Assembly: GCA_050260375.1 (NCBI GenBank)
Contig: JBLNCA010000011.1
Location: 1 to 64,000 of the forward strand
Length of the DNA: 64,000 nucleotides
Direction of reading: 5' to 3'
Source: DTFZ01 sp050260375
GTDB taxonomy: Bacteria; Bacillota; Clostridia; Christensenellales; SZUA-584
Shown one piece after another: positions 25,070-34,567 of this stretch (position 1 is the stretch's first letter; each line of letters opens with the position of its first letter). A program made the position numbers and the translations under genes. The notes under the pieces were generated by a model. That model made no database searches and was not told the origin of the DNA. It saw only the letters and a program-made list of their open reading frames with translations.

Positions 25070-25774
25070 ATGGATGGATTCAAATGTCCTTATTGCAATC
25101 AATATTTTACTATTATAGAAGGCGTCAATCATGGTATGGTACAACTTTATCTTAAAAACGGCTTAGCTTCAGCTGAGGAGGACTATAATAGTTCATATCT
25201 GTTTGAATTACATACATATCGTTGCCCAAACGATAATTGTATGAAAGGCACCTTTATCTTGTATGGTGATAATGGGGGTGATTTTCATGGGCAAAATATA
25301 CAACTTCTACCAAGATATAACCGTACACAACCGCCGCCATGTGTACCGTTGCATATACAGCAGGATTAAATAGAAGCGTCATCAATATTTGAGCTCAGCC
25401 CTAAAGCGTCTGCTACACTATCACGACGTTGTTTGCAAGGTATGATTCGAGATTTTTGGGGTATATCTAAATCTAATCTACATCAAGAAATCGAAGCCTT
25501 GAGAGGAAAAATTGATGATGAAGTAGTTGACGCCCTTCTCGCCGTAAAGTCAATTGGAAACATCGGCGCACATCCAAACAATAATTCCAATGTAAACATT
25601 ATACTCGATGTTGAACCTGATGAAGCAAGTTACCTTCTAGATATGATTGAATATTTAATAGATGATTGGTATGTGTCTAGAGAAAAGAAAAAAGGGCTTT
25701 TTGCTCATTTGCGTGAAGCAAAAGATTCAAAGAATAAGGAAAAGTCTGTTTCCACCTCTAATGCAAACAATTGA
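25070..25774 (+). pseudogene. DUF4145 protein gene interrupted by one stop codon
   Basis: From ATG at 25070 (AAGGTG nine bases upstream) the frame gives a zinc-ribbon-like N terminus (FKCPYC, YRCPNDNC) and stops at TAA 25367-25369 after HIQQD. The same frame then continues without interruption as IEASSIFELSPKASATLSRR and CLQGMIRDFWGI to a stop at 25774, ending with AVKSIGNIGAHP and DVEPDEASYLLDMIEYL. Together these are the conserved blocks of DUF4145 proteins, where a Tyr is usual at the stop position (QQDYxEA), so a single TAT/TAC to TAA change explains it. Full length would be 234 residues. DUF4145 is often found in defence or restriction contexts, but nothing of that kind is nearby. A sequencing error is possible. 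Confidence 0.8.
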
Positions 25775-25910
25775 CCATCTGATCTATGATTTATACTCAG
25801 ACAACACTACTACTGACCAATAACAAACTCTTATTTAATCATAATTCCGCTGGTGTCTTTATAATCAGAATAAACCTTTAGTCACGCAACAAAGATAAAA
25901 TATATAAAAG

Positions 25911-25931
25911 GAGCGCACTGGGTGTGCGCTC
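25911..25931 (-). terminator. Bidirectional terminator after cellobiose phosphorylase
   Basis: GAGCGCAC (25911-25918) and GTGCGCTC (25924-25931) with a 5-base loop. On the minus strand it is followed by CTTTTATATATTTT, on the plus strand by a run of A, so it best serves the minus-strand gene that ends at 26001. Confidence 0.75.
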
Positions 25932-26000
25932 AAAAAAAGTAGGGAGAGAGGAAAATGCACTCTCATATCACAACCGGGTGACTACCGGCTAAAGGCAGTT

Positions 26001-28424
26001 TCATATGGTTACTTCTACTGTATAATTCTTCTTCCCTTCCACATAAGGCACGGTCTTTCCCGCTACCGGCTGGCCGTCCACCTTCATGGAGTATGTACCT
26101 TCGCCTGTGTTGTTTACGGTTATTTCGTACTCCGCTCCGCGGTAAAACCTTTTTATGCTGTATGAGCTAAAGTCGTGGGGTACGCACGGGTCTATAATCA
26201 AACCGTCGTAGCCGGTGCGGACGCCCAGTATGGCCTGGCTTATGCTGACGAACGCCCATGCGGCCGTGCCGGTCAGCCAGCTGTTTTTCGCTTCGCCGTA
26301 GCGTTTGGCCTCGCGTCCGGCAATCGTCTGGCAGTAAATGTACGGCTCTACCTTGCGTATATCGCTCTTATCCTCGGAATACGCGGGGCATGTAAGCCGG
26401 TATACATTAAAAGCCTCTTCGCCGTTGCCAAGCACAGTATGCGCTATCGTTATCCACGGGTTGTTGTGGCAGAATACCGAGCCGTTTTCCTTGTAACCGG
26501 GAGGATATGTCGATATCTCGCCCAACTCCTTGTGATACTGCGTATAACACGGGGACAGCAGCTCTATGCCGTAGTCGTTGGTAAGGCGCTCTTTAACCGA
26601 GTTTAAAGCGCGCTGCGCGAGGCCTTCCTGCACGCCTATACCGGCCATTACGCAGAAACCCTGCGGCTCGATAAATATCTTGCCTTCGGCGCATTCGCTG
26701 CTCCCAACCTTGTTGCCGAAAGCGTCGTATGCGCGCAGGAACCATTCTCCGTCCCAGCCGTGGTCGTACACCGCTTTCCTTATTTTTTCTATGCCTTCCT
26801 CTATCTCGTCCGCTTCGTCGGGACAGCCGTACCTGCGGCAAAGTTCCGCGTATTCGCCGCCGTATTTTACAAACATCGCCGCGAGGAACACGCTCTCGGC
26901 TACTCTTCCTTCGGTGTTTGCAGCCGTCTGAAAGCTGCTGTCCGGGTACTCCGAAAAGCAGTTTAAGTTAAGGCAGTCGTTCCAGTCTGCGCGGCCTATC
27001 AGCGGGAGCCCATGAGGCCCCAGGTTATTAAGCGTGTACCTTACGCTTCTGCGCAGGTGCTCAAACAACGGCTTTTCCGTTCCGGGAACGTTGTCGAACG
27101 GCGCCAGCTCGCTCAGTATGGAATCGTCGCCCGTCTCGCGCACGTACGCCGCGGTGCAGGCTACAAGCCACAGCGGATCGTCGTTAAAGCCGGTGCCTAC
27201 GTCGCCGTTGCCGCGCTTTGTGAGCGGCTGGAACTGGTGGTACGTGCTGCCGTCCTCGAATTGTATCGCGGCAAGGTCGAGTATCCTTTCGCGCACGCGG
27301 TCTGGCACCAGATGTACGAACCCCAGTATATCCTGGCAGCTGTCGCGGAAACCCACGCCCCTTCCCGTACCGCTTTCAAAATAGCTCGCGCTGCGGCTCA
27401 TGGTGAACGTTATCATGCACTGATACTGGTTCCATATGTTCACCATGCGGTCGAGCTTCTTATCGCCGCTATTCAGCGAAAAGCGCGATAAAAGACTGTC
27501 CCAATAAGCCGAAAGCTCGACAAGCGCTTTCTGTACAGAATCGGTGTCGGAAAAGCGCCGTATAAGCTCCTTTGCGGGCGCCTTGCGGACCTTGCCGGCT
27601 GCTTCAAACTTTGAATCCCTCGGGTTTTCCGCATAGCCGATAATGAATATAAACGTCTTCTCCTCGGACGGCTCGAGCGTTATATCCAGCCGGTGGCTTG
27701 CCATGGGCGCCCAGCCGAGAGCCAGGCTGTTGTTGCTTATGCCCTGTTCGACGACAGCGGGGTTTTCCCATGAGCCGAAACGCCCTAAGAACGATTCCCT
27801 GTCGGTATCGAAGCCGTTTACGGGAGCATTTACGCTGTAAAACGCAAAGTGGTTGCGGCGCTCGCGATATTCCGTAGTGTGGTAAATCGTGCTGCCCTCC
27901 ACTTCAACTTCGCCTATGTTTAAGTTTCTCTGAAAATTCGTAGCGTCGTCGAGCGTGTTCCAAAGGCACCATTCAATAGCGCTGTATAGCTTCAGCGACT
28001 TGCTGCGCAGGCCCGAGTTGCGAAGCTTAAGCTGGTTTATCTCGCAGTTTGCGCCGATAGGAACGAAGCAGGTCAGCTGCGCCTCCACGCCGTTTTTGGC
28101 GCTCTCAAGTATCGTATAGCCTAGCCCGTGGCGGCAGCGGTAAATATCGAGCGGGGTTTTTGCGGGCAGGAATCCGGGGTTCCAAACAGTGTCCCCGTCT
28201 TTGATATAATAAAAGCGCCCGTTTGTGTCCAAAGGAACGTTATTATAACGGTAGCGGGTAATACGGCGAAGCTTTGCGTCGCGGTAAAAGCAGTATCCGC
28301 CTCCTGTATTTGATATAAGGCTGAAAAATTCTTCGGCTCCCAGGTAGTTTATCCATGGAAGAGGCGTGGCCGGCGTCTCAATAACGTACTCTTTGGCATC
28401 GTCGTCAAAATATCCGAATTTCAT
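26001..28424 (-). CDS. Cellobiose phosphorylase (GH94)
   Basis: 807 residues, the usual length of GH94 cellobiose phosphorylases. It splits cellobiose with phosphate into glucose and alpha-glucose-1-phosphate in the cytosol, saving ATP. The whole sequence follows the well-known Cellvibrio/Clostridium enzymes: N-terminal FGYFDDDAKEYVI and NYLGAEEFFSLISNTGGGY, the central NIWNQYQCMITFTMSRSASY and GFRDSCQDILGFVHL, the catalytic Asp in GRADWNDCLNLN, and GYKENGSVFCHNNPW near the C terminus. AGGAG lies 8 bases before ATG at 28424. It is divergent from a LacI regulator, with a palindromic operator next to its -10. It probably works on cellobiose imported or released by the nearby glycosidases. Confidence 0.95.
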   Translation of the reverse strand: MKFGYFDDDAKEYVIETPATPLPWINYLGAEEFFSLISNTGGGYCFYRDAKLRRITRYRYNNVPLDTNGRFYYIKDGDTVWNPGFLPAKTPLDIYRCRHGLGYTILESAKNGVEAQLTCFVPIGANCEINQLKLRNSGLRSKSLKLYSAIEWCLWNTLDDATNFQRNLNIGEVEVEGSTIYHTTEYRERRNHFAFYSVNAPVNGFDTDRESFLGRFGSWENPAVVEQGISNNSLALGWAPMASHRLDITLEPSEEKTFIFIIGYAENPRDSKFEAAGKVRKAPAKELIRRFSDTDSVQKALVELSAYWDSLLSRFSLNSGDKKLDRMVNIWNQYQCMITFTMSRSASYFESGTGRGVGFRDSCQDILGFVHLVPDRVRERILDLAAIQFEDGSTYHQFQPLTKRGNGDVGTGFNDDPLWLVACTAAYVRETGDDSILSELAPFDNVPGTEKPLFEHLRRSVRYTLNNLGPHGLPLIGRADWNDCLNLNCFSEYPDSSFQTAANTEGRVAESVFLAAMFVKYGGEYAELCRRYGCPDEADEIEEGIEKIRKAVYDHGWDGEWFLRAYDAFGNKVGSSECAEGKIFIEPQGFCVMAGIGVQEGLAQRALNSVKERLTNDYGIELLSPCYTQYHKELGEISTYPPGYKENGSVFCHNNPWITIAHTVLGNGEEAFNVYRLTCPAYSEDKSDIRKVEPYIYCQTIAGREAKRYGEAKNSWLTGTAAWAFVSISQAILGVRTGYDGLIIDPCVPHDFSSYSIKRFYRGAEYEITVNNTGEGTYSMKVDGQPVAGKTVPYVEGKKNYTVEVTI

Positions 28425-28453
28425 GTAATATCTCCTATTGGCTAATAACGATA

Positions 28454-28469
28454 ACGATTTCGTATTATA
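28454..28469 (-). promoter_or_regulatory. LacI-type operator and -10 of the cellobiose phosphorylase gene
   Basis: On the minus strand TATAAT (28469-28464) is followed directly by ACGAAATCGT (28463-28454), which is read ACGATTTCGT on the plus strand. The same 10-mer stands at 28613-28622 beside the regulator's own promoter. Placement at the transcription start implies repression. The -35 is poor. Confidence 0.7.
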
Positions 28470-28578
28470 GTATCATTTTATACTATCAGTGCCCAAAAAG
28501 CAAAGGATATTTTGCAGCAATACTCAAAAGTTATATTAATGCTATAGCCCGGAGCGCGATTTTTATTTTAAAAAGCCG

Positions 28579-28622
28579 TTGATTAATGATATACTTTTAA
28601 TTATAATGAATTACGAAATCGT
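28579..28622 (+). promoter_or_regulatory. Promoter and operator of the LacI regulator gene
   Basis: TTGATT (28579-28584), 17-base spacer, TATAAT (28602-28607), followed six bases later by ACGAAATCGT (28613-28622), the twin of the operator at 28454-28463. This suggests autoregulation together with control of the divergent phosphorylase gene. Confidence 0.7.
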
Positions 28623-28684
28623 TTTTTAGTTATATTTATTACAAACCCCTGTTAACAGCAGCATATAAGGGGGGCATATGGGAG

Positions 28685-29722
28685 ATGTCACATAGAGTGG
28701 TCAAAGTTGTTACAATCAAAGATATATCAAAGCGATGCGGCGTTTCCTGCGCCACGGTAAGCAAGGCCCTTAACGGCTATAAGGACATAGGCGAAAAGAC
28801 CGCCGAACTTATCAGAAAAACCGCGAAAGAGATGGGATACTTCCCTAACGCCACCGCGCGGGCATTAAAGACTAACCGTTCAAACAATATAGGCGTATTG
28901 TTTGTGGACGCAACGCGCAGCGGTTTAACGCACGAGTATTTCGCCGCCGTGCTTAACAGCCTTAAAGTGGAAGCGGAACGCTTAGGGTTCGATATCACGT
29001 TTATAAGCCAGAACATAGGCGGGCACGAGATGAGCTATCTCGAGCACTGCCGGTACCGCAAATGCGACGGGGTTGTTGTGGCCTGCGTCAACTTCTACGA
29101 CCCGGCGGTTGTTGAGCTGGTAAGAAGCGATATACCGACGGTTACAATAGATCACGTGTTTGACAACCGCACCGCGATACTGTCGGATAACGTGAACAGC
29201 ATGCGCGACATAGTGAATTACGTATATAATATGGGCCACAGAAGGATAGCGTTCATTCACGGTGAAAGGACGTCTGTAACAATAAAAAGGCTGGGAAGTT
29301 TTCACAGGACATGCGAAGAACTGGGCATAAGCGTTCCCGACGAGTACGTAAAGCCCGCGCATTACCACGACCCGAAAATGAGCGCGCAAGCGACGAAGGA
29401 GCTTCTTGCGCTGCCCGAGCGGCCTACATGCATATTGTATCCCGATGACTTCTCGTTCATAGGCGGCAGGAACGTAATTGAAAAAGAGGGGCTTTCGATA
29501 CCCGACGATATCAGCGTCGTCGGATACGACGGAATATACCTTTCGCAAGTTTTAAGGCCCCGCCTCACGACATGGAAACAGGATACCGAAGCGATAGGGC
29601 GCGAGGCTGCCGCAAAGCTTATAGAAACTATAGTCAACCCAAAAGCCGCGCTGTTGGAGCAAGTGGTCGTTCCCGGTGAACTTATCGAGGGACAGTCGGT
29701 ATTAAAACTTGAAAACAGCTGA
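28685..29722 (+). CDS. LacI-family regulator of the cellobiose phosphorylase gene
   Basis: 345 residues. N-terminal LacI helix-turn-helix and hinge: TIKDISKRCGVSCATVSKAL, GYFPNATARALKTNRSN. A periplasmic-binding-protein-like sugar-binding domain follows (about 65-335; GVLFVDATRSGLTHEYF, ILYPDDFSFIGGRNVI, SVVGYDGIYLSQVLRP). It should bind a cello-oligosaccharide or related sugar and release the ACGAWWTCGT operators. The exact start is uncertain: ATG at 28685 or GTG at 28697, since AAGGGGGG lies some 13 bases before the former. It is clearly a paralogue of the frameshifted regulator at 39886-40894. A strong terminator follows. Confidence 0.93.
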   Translation: MSHRVVKVVTIKDISKRCGVSCATVSKALNGYKDIGEKTAELIRKTAKEMGYFPNATARALKTNRSNNIGVLFVDATRSGLTHEYFAAVLNSLKVEAERLGFDITFISQNIGGHEMSYLEHCRYRKCDGVVVACVNFYDPAVVELVRSDIPTVTIDHVFDNRTAILSDNVNSMRDIVNYVYNMGHRRIAFIHGERTSVTIKRLGSFHRTCEELGISVPDEYVKPAHYHDPKMSAQATKELLALPERPTCILYPDDFSFIGGRNVIEKEGLSIPDDISVVGYDGIYLSQVLRPRLTTWKQDTEAIGREAAAKLIETIVNPKAALLEQVVVPGELIEGQSVLKLENS

Positions 29723-29739
29723 AAACGGCTTAAATTAAT

Positions 29740-29766
29740 GGGGAGGCTGGACGCCTCCCCTTTTTA
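29740..29766 (+). terminator. Intrinsic terminator after the LacI gene
   Basis: GGGGAGGC (29740-29747) and GCCTCCCC (29753-29760) with a 5-base loop, followed by TTTTTATT. Confidence 0.92.
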
Positions 29767-29818
29767 TTACAAAATTCTTATCGGTTCAACAGCAATGAGT
29801 TTCGCTATATTGAAACAA

Positions 29819-31165
29819 CTAAAGCACTCTTCCGTTTGTATTTATAACGTCCGAATACCACTTTGCCGAATCCTTCGGTATGCGGCGCTGCGTCGGGTAA
29901 TCGACGAATACCAGCCCGAAGCGTTCGCTGTAGCCCTTTGACCACTCGAAGTTGTCGAGAAAACTCCAGTGCATGTATCCCTTTACCGGCACGCCTTCGT
30001 CTATCGCCTTTTTCAGCTCGCGCAGGTAGCGCCTAAGAAAATCTATGCGTTCGGGGTCGTGCACTTCCCCGTCTATGAATATACGGTCGTTGCAGCTTTG
30101 CCCGTTTTCGGTAATATATATCGGCAGGCCGTAACGCTTATAGAGGTTTGCGATACCGTAATGCATTACTTCAGGCGTGACGAGCCACTTTGTGGCGGTC
30201 ATAGGAAAGCCGGGATAGTGTACGACGAGGTTTCCGTTTATATCCGTCATCCATCCGCTGTAAACATTGACGCCTAAAAAATCCGGCTTCTCCATCAGTT
30301 CCCAGTCGCTTTGCGGAACGCTGTCCATAAAACTTTTAAAAAACTCAGGCGCGCCGTCCGGGTATCCGTGAAACATCACTCCGTCCAAAAAGCTGTTGAA
30401 CGTAAACATCCAGTCGTCCTCGCTTAAGCGAAATGTCGCCCTGTAAGCCGCTTCGCGCGCAGCCTCGCTGTCATTTTCAGGATAGCAGAGCCTTCCGCAT
30501 AATGCCGCGCCCACCTTTATATCGCAAGCGTTTTCACGCAGCGCTTTTGCCGCCATGCCGTGCGCCAGCATATGGTGATACATGACCTTTACAAGCTCTT
30601 CATTCGGCAGAGTCAGCCCCGGTGCGTGTTCTCCGATAGCGTGGCCAAGGAGCACCGAACACTGCGGCTCGTTGACTGTCATATAATTTTTGACCCGCCC
30701 GCTAAAATGCCTGCCTATCACGCCCGCTAATTCGCCCAAACCTTCCGCCGCTGCGCGGCTGCGCCAGCCGCCTTCCTTTTGAAGCGCGGATGGAAGCTCC
30801 CAATGATACAGCGTAACCCAGGGCTCTATGCCGTTTTCCAGCAGCGTATCTACCAAGCGATCGTAGTAATCGAGCCCCGCTTTATTAACTGCACCCTTGC
30901 CGCCCGGAAGTACGCGCGGCCAGTTTATCGAGAAGCGGTACGCTTTTATGCCGAGATTTTTCATCAGCGCTATGTCGTCAGCGTACCTGTGATACGTATC
31001 GCACGCAACGTCGCCGTTTTCGTCGTTATATACGTGCCCCTTGCCGGTATTGTGGCAGAAATCGTCCCATATGCTGGGCCCCTTGCCGTCCTCATCCCAC
31101 GCGCCTTCGCACTGATACGCGGCGCACGATGTTCCCCATATAAAACCGTCAGGAAATGTTCCCAT
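29819..31165 (-). CDS. Beta-glucosidase (GH1)
   Basis: 448 residues, typical GH1 length and no signal peptide, so cytosolic. N-terminal FIWGTSCAAYQCEGAW is the GH1 signature; acid/base Glu166 lies in TVNEP and nucleophile Glu353 in IYITENG. It should hydrolyse cellobiose and other beta-glucosides; the phospho-beta-glucosidase motif of PTS-linked relatives is not evident and no PTS gene is near. GGAGG precedes ATG at 31165 by 8 bases. It is the last gene of the ABC importer-GH3-GH1 run. Its activity overlaps that of the GH94 phosphorylase and the GH3 enzyme, so substrate chain length or linkage probably divides the work. Confidence 0.95.
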   Translation of the reverse strand: MGTFPDGFIWGTSCAAYQCEGAWDEDGKGPSIWDDFCHNTGKGHVYNDENGDVACDTYHRYADDIALMKNLGIKAYRFSINWPRVLPGGKGAVNKAGLDYYDRLVDTLLENGIEPWVTLYHWELPSALQKEGGWRSRAAAEGLGELAGVIGRHFSGRVKNYMTVNEPQCSVLLGHAIGEHAPGLTLPNEELVKVMYHHMLAHGMAAKALRENACDIKVGAALCGRLCYPENDSEAAREAAYRATFRLSEDDWMFTFNSFLDGVMFHGYPDGAPEFFKSFMDSVPQSDWELMEKPDFLGVNVYSGWMTDINGNLVVHYPGFPMTATKWLVTPEVMHYGIANLYKRYGLPIYITENGQSCNDRIFIDGEVHDPERIDFLRRYLRELKKAIDEGVPVKGYMHWSFLDNFEWSKGYSERFGLVFVDYPTQRRIPKDSAKWYSDVINTNGRVL

Positions 31166-31253
31166 TATACTACCTCCAAAAAGTCATGCTTCGTATCGTT
31201 TTATTGCATGTAAAAAAGGTTTTCAGGGTAAAAATCAGCCGCTCCCGCTGTAT

Positions 31254-31299
31254 GCTTCCCGGTAAAACGACTCGCTGCCGGGATAGCTTTCTGGGAAGC
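31254..31299 (-). promoter_or_regulatory. Stem-loop between the GH3 and GH1 genes
   Basis: GCTTCCC (31254-31260) and GGGAAGC (31293-31299) close a stem with an inner CCCGG/CCGGG helix. It lies 23 bases after the GH3 stop. It may be a partial terminator or mRNA-stabilising hairpin that sets the ratio of the two enzymes; no T tract follows. Confidence 0.45.
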
Positions 31300-31322
31300 G
31301 GCGTCATTATATTACTTATAAG

Positions 31323-33581
31323 CTACCGGTTAAGCTCGTCCAATATAGCCTGCAGCTTTTCGGCGTTGTATCTGCCGCCCCCGAAGCTCAGCAGCGCCCG
31401 AAGGGGCATATCCTTAAGCATCGCTTCCATCATTTCCTCATTCATCGCGTCTTTTGCGGCTTGCGACGGTTCGCCGTCGTGGGAAACGAATGTGGAAATT
31501 ATGTCGTCCATCACCGGCTTGATTATCGGTTTTGCCTTCGGGTCCGCCATCAAGTCCATGAATATGCTGTTCATATCGTACTTAACGGGCAGGCTTACGG
31601 TGGATTCGACGAATACCGTCCTGCTTAGCACTATGTCGCGCGAAGACCTGCATATTTCGATATCAAATTCGCCCGTCTTGACATGCCAGTCGTGTATCTC
31701 GTTGTTCCAGCAGGCAAACGCGCGCTTATCGAGCGTAAACGTAACCGTCTTCGTCTCGCCGGGCTGCAATGCGACTTTCTCAAAGCCCTTTAGCTCGCGA
31801 ACGGGGCGTATCAGCGTGCTTTTAATATCGGCAACATAAAGCTGGACCACCTCTTTGCCAAACACTTTCCCCGTGTTCGTCACGTCTACCGATACCGTGA
31901 CGGTCTCGGCGTCTTTAAAGCGCTGCTTATCCGTTCTTAGGTTGGAATATTCAAACGTCGTATAAGACAGCCCGTAACCGAACGGGAACAGCACGTCCAT
32001 CTTTTTCTTGTCGTAATAGCGGTAGCCTACAAATATTCCCTCGCGGTATTCGACAGTATCCTTTTCACCGCCGTAGAACAGGTATGAAGGGTTATCCTCA
32101 AGCTTTAACGGGAACGTTTCGGGCAGCCTTCCCGACGGATTCACGTCGCCGTAAAGCACTTTTATTACTGCTTTCCCGACGGCCTGACCGCCGAGATACG
32201 CTTCGAGTATGCCCTTTACGCTCCCCGTCCACGGCATTTCCACCGGTGAACCGTTATGCAGCACGACTACCGTGTTTGGGTTTGCCGCCGCTACCGCCGC
32301 TATCAGCTCGTTCTGGCAGTCGGGCAGGCGCATATGAGTGCGGTCATACCCCTCGGATTCATAAGCGTCAGGCAGGCCCGCGAACACCACTGCGACGCGC
32401 GCCTGCCTTGCCGCTGCTACCGCTTCCTGTATCATCGCTTCGCTCGTTTTGTCCGTGTCGATCTCAAAACCTTTCGCGTAGACTATGTCGAGGCCCGAGC
32501 CGGCATCCAGAGCGCTCGTGATTTTGAAACAGTTGATATGCGAGCTCCCGCCGCCCTGAAAGCGCGGCTTCTCGGCGAATTCGCCTATAAACGCGACCTT
32601 GTCCGTTTTGGCGAGCGGCAGTATTCCGCCTTCGTTTTTAAGCAGCACCATGCATTCCGCCGCTATCGAAGCGGCAAGCTCGTGTTGCGCTTCCTTGTCC
32701 CAGGGCGTTTGCGGTTTGGCGTTTTCGTGATAGCGGTAATGTACGCTGAGTATGCGCTCGCAGGCTAGATCGACAAGCTTTTCATCGAGCCTTCCTTCGC
32801 GCACCGCCTCCACTATCTTTTTGTCGTTAACGCCGCCCGAAGAAGGCATTTCGAGGTCAACACCGGCTTCGATGCCCTTTACGCGGTCCACTACCGCTCC
32901 CCAGTCTGTCACCACATATCCGTCAAAGCCCCATTCGTCCCGCAGCAGTTCGGTAAGCAGCCACTTGTTTTCGGCCGAAAACGTGCCGTTGATGCGGTTG
33001 TAAGAGCACATCACCGTCCAGGGTTTCTCGCGGCGTATTGGCGTTTCGAAAGCGGCGAGGTAAATCTCGCGCAATGTGCGCTCGTCTATGTCGGAGCTTG
33101 ACGACATGCGCCTGTGTTCCTGGTTGTTTGCGGCGAAATGCTTTATGCTCACTCCCACGTTTTTGTTCTGCACGCCGTTGATATACGCGGCTGCCGCCTC
33201 TCCCGCAAGATACGGATCTTCCGAAAAGTACTCGAAGTTCCGGCCGCAAAGCGGAGAACGCTTTATGTTGACCGCCGGCCCTAGCACTACGCTTACTTTC
33301 TCGTGCTGACACGATTCTCCTATTGCTTCGCCCAGCGTTTTCAGCAGACCGCGGTCAAACGACGCGGCCGTAGCGCATCCCGCGGGGAAACAGACAGCCT
33401 CGATGCTGTCATTAAAGCTCGCGTTGTCAGCCTGCTTTCTCAAGCCGTGAGGGCCGTCGCTTACCATGAACGAAGGCACGCCCAGCCTTTCTACCGGCTT
33501 TGTATGCCAGAAATCAAGCCCGGAGCAAAGCCCTGCCTTTTCTTCGAGCGTCATCTGGGAAACCAGCTTCTTAATATCCAT
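31323..33581 (-). CDS. Beta-glucosidase/beta-xylosidase-type enzyme (GH3)
   Basis: 752 residues, no signal peptide. GH3 N-terminal barrel (1-300) with nucleophile Asp226 in GYVVTDWGAV and substrate-binding KHFAANNQE; GH3 C-terminal alpha/beta sandwich (about 310-530); fibronectin-III-like domain (about 575-650; LKGFEKVALQPGETKTV). Clostridial relatives are mostly beta-glucosidases, but beta-xylosidase or mixed activity cannot be excluded. GAGG lies about 11 bases before ATG at 33581, a loose fit. It is 137 bases behind the ABC importer genes on the same strand, which points to intracellular processing of imported oligosaccharides. Confidence 0.93.
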   Translation of the reverse strand: MDIKKLVSQMTLEEKAGLCSGLDFWHTKPVERLGVPSFMVSDGPHGLRKQADNASFNDSIEAVCFPAGCATAASFDRGLLKTLGEAIGESCQHEKVSVVLGPAVNIKRSPLCGRNFEYFSEDPYLAGEAAAAYINGVQNKNVGVSIKHFAANNQEHRRMSSSSDIDERTLREIYLAAFETPIRREKPWTVMCSYNRINGTFSAENKWLLTELLRDEWGFDGYVVTDWGAVVDRVKGIEAGVDLEMPSSGGVNDKKIVEAVREGRLDEKLVDLACERILSVHYRYHENAKPQTPWDKEAQHELAASIAAECMVLLKNEGGILPLAKTDKVAFIGEFAEKPRFQGGGSSHINCFKITSALDAGSGLDIVYAKGFEIDTDKTSEAMIQEAVAAARQARVAVVFAGLPDAYESEGYDRTHMRLPDCQNELIAAVAAANPNTVVVLHNGSPVEMPWTGSVKGILEAYLGGQAVGKAVIKVLYGDVNPSGRLPETFPLKLEDNPSYLFYGGEKDTVEYREGIFVGYRYYDKKKMDVLFPFGYGLSYTTFEYSNLRTDKQRFKDAETVTVSVDVTNTGKVFGKEVVQLYVADIKSTLIRPVRELKGFEKVALQPGETKTVTFTLDKRAFACWNNEIHDWHVKTGEFDIEICRSSRDIVLSRTVFVESTVSLPVKYDMNSIFMDLMADPKAKPIIKPVMDDIISTFVSHDGEPSQAAKDAMNEEMMEAMLKDMPLRALLSFGGGRYNAEKLQAILDELNR

Positions 33582-33718
33582 ATTGCTTTAAACCTCTTTT
33601 GCAGCGTAATTTATGCAATAATTCTAGCCTTCACAACTGTTGCAGTATATCATCTACGTTGGTATTTTATCATATTTGTGTCATATAAATCCGCACGAAG
33701 GCTTTTATGGAGACAGAG

Positions 33719-34567
33719 TCAAACCGTGGAGAGGTCCCATTCCTCATGTATCTTAGGCACGTCGCTAATAAGCCGCTGCGTATAGCGCGCCTTGGGGTTG
33801 AGTATTACTTCGTCCGCCGTGCCGCTCTCCACGAACTTCCCGTGTTCCATGATATACACCGAGTCGGATATGTAATAAGCAAGGCCGATATCATGCGTTA
33901 TGAATATTATCGTCATGCCTGTCTCTTCGCGCAGCTGAAGAAGCATGTCGAGTATTGTTGCGCGCGAGCACGCGTCTATCATGCTCGTGGGCTCGTCGGC
34001 AAGCAGTATCTTCGGCTTGAGAAGGAATATGCGCGCTATCATAAGGCGCTGCATCTGCCCTCCCGACAGCTCGAACGGATATTTGTTGGTCAGTTCCGCG
34101 AACTTAAGATTGACGAAGCTGCACGCCTCCCTCATCATCTCAATCTTCTTTTCCTTGGGCAGCTTCCTGCCTCCGCGCATATTGATGCAGTCGAGCAGCA
34201 CGGTGTCTATCTTGTTGAACACGTTAAACGATGAAAACGGGTCCTGAAATATAGCCTGTATGTTCTTCCAGTACTCGCGCTTTTTACGCTGCGTGCTTAT
34301 ATCGCGCGGCGCGCCCTGAAAGTACACTTTGCCCGACGTGACGCTGATAAGCCCGAGCAGCATTTTGGCAAGAGTCGTCTTCCCGCTGCCCGATTCTCCG
34401 ACTATCGATATAAGCTCGCCCTCGCGGAACTCAAAATCCACATTATCGACAGCCACGCATTTGTTGGCGCCGATGCCGAATACTTTCGTAACGCCCTTGC
34501 CCGAAAGGCAGAGAGGGCGGTCTTTCAGCGATTTGTTTTTGTCAAAATTCACGGCCGCTTCACTCAT
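33719..34567 (-). CDS. Peptide/oligosaccharide ABC importer, ATP-binding protein (DppF/OppF type)
   Basis: 282 residues. Walker A GESGSGKTT, signature LSGGQMQRL, Walker B ILLADEPTS with the switch His in FITHD. The second ATPase of a nickel/peptide/opine-type importer. Its first codons overlap the end of the upstream ATPase gene by 8 bases, showing translational coupling. The usual C-terminal oligopeptide-transport extension is short. Judging by the glycosidases on either side it probably powers import of beta-linked oligosaccharides rather than peptides, as known for the dipeptide-family sugar transporters of Thermotoga; this is inference from context. Confidence 0.92.
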   Translation of the reverse strand: MSEAAVNFDKNKSLKDRPLCLSGKGVTKVFGIGANKCVAVDNVDFEFREGELISIVGESGSGKTTLAKMLLGLISVTSGKVYFQGAPRDISTQRKKREYWKNIQAIFQDPFSSFNVFNKIDTVLLDCINMRGGRKLPKEKKIEMMREACSFVNLKFAELTNKYPFELSGGQMQRLMIARIFLLKPKILLADEPTSMIDACSRATILDMLLQLREETGMTIIFITHDIGLAYYISDSVYIMEHGKFVESGTADEVILNPKARYTQRLISDVPKIHEEWDLSTV

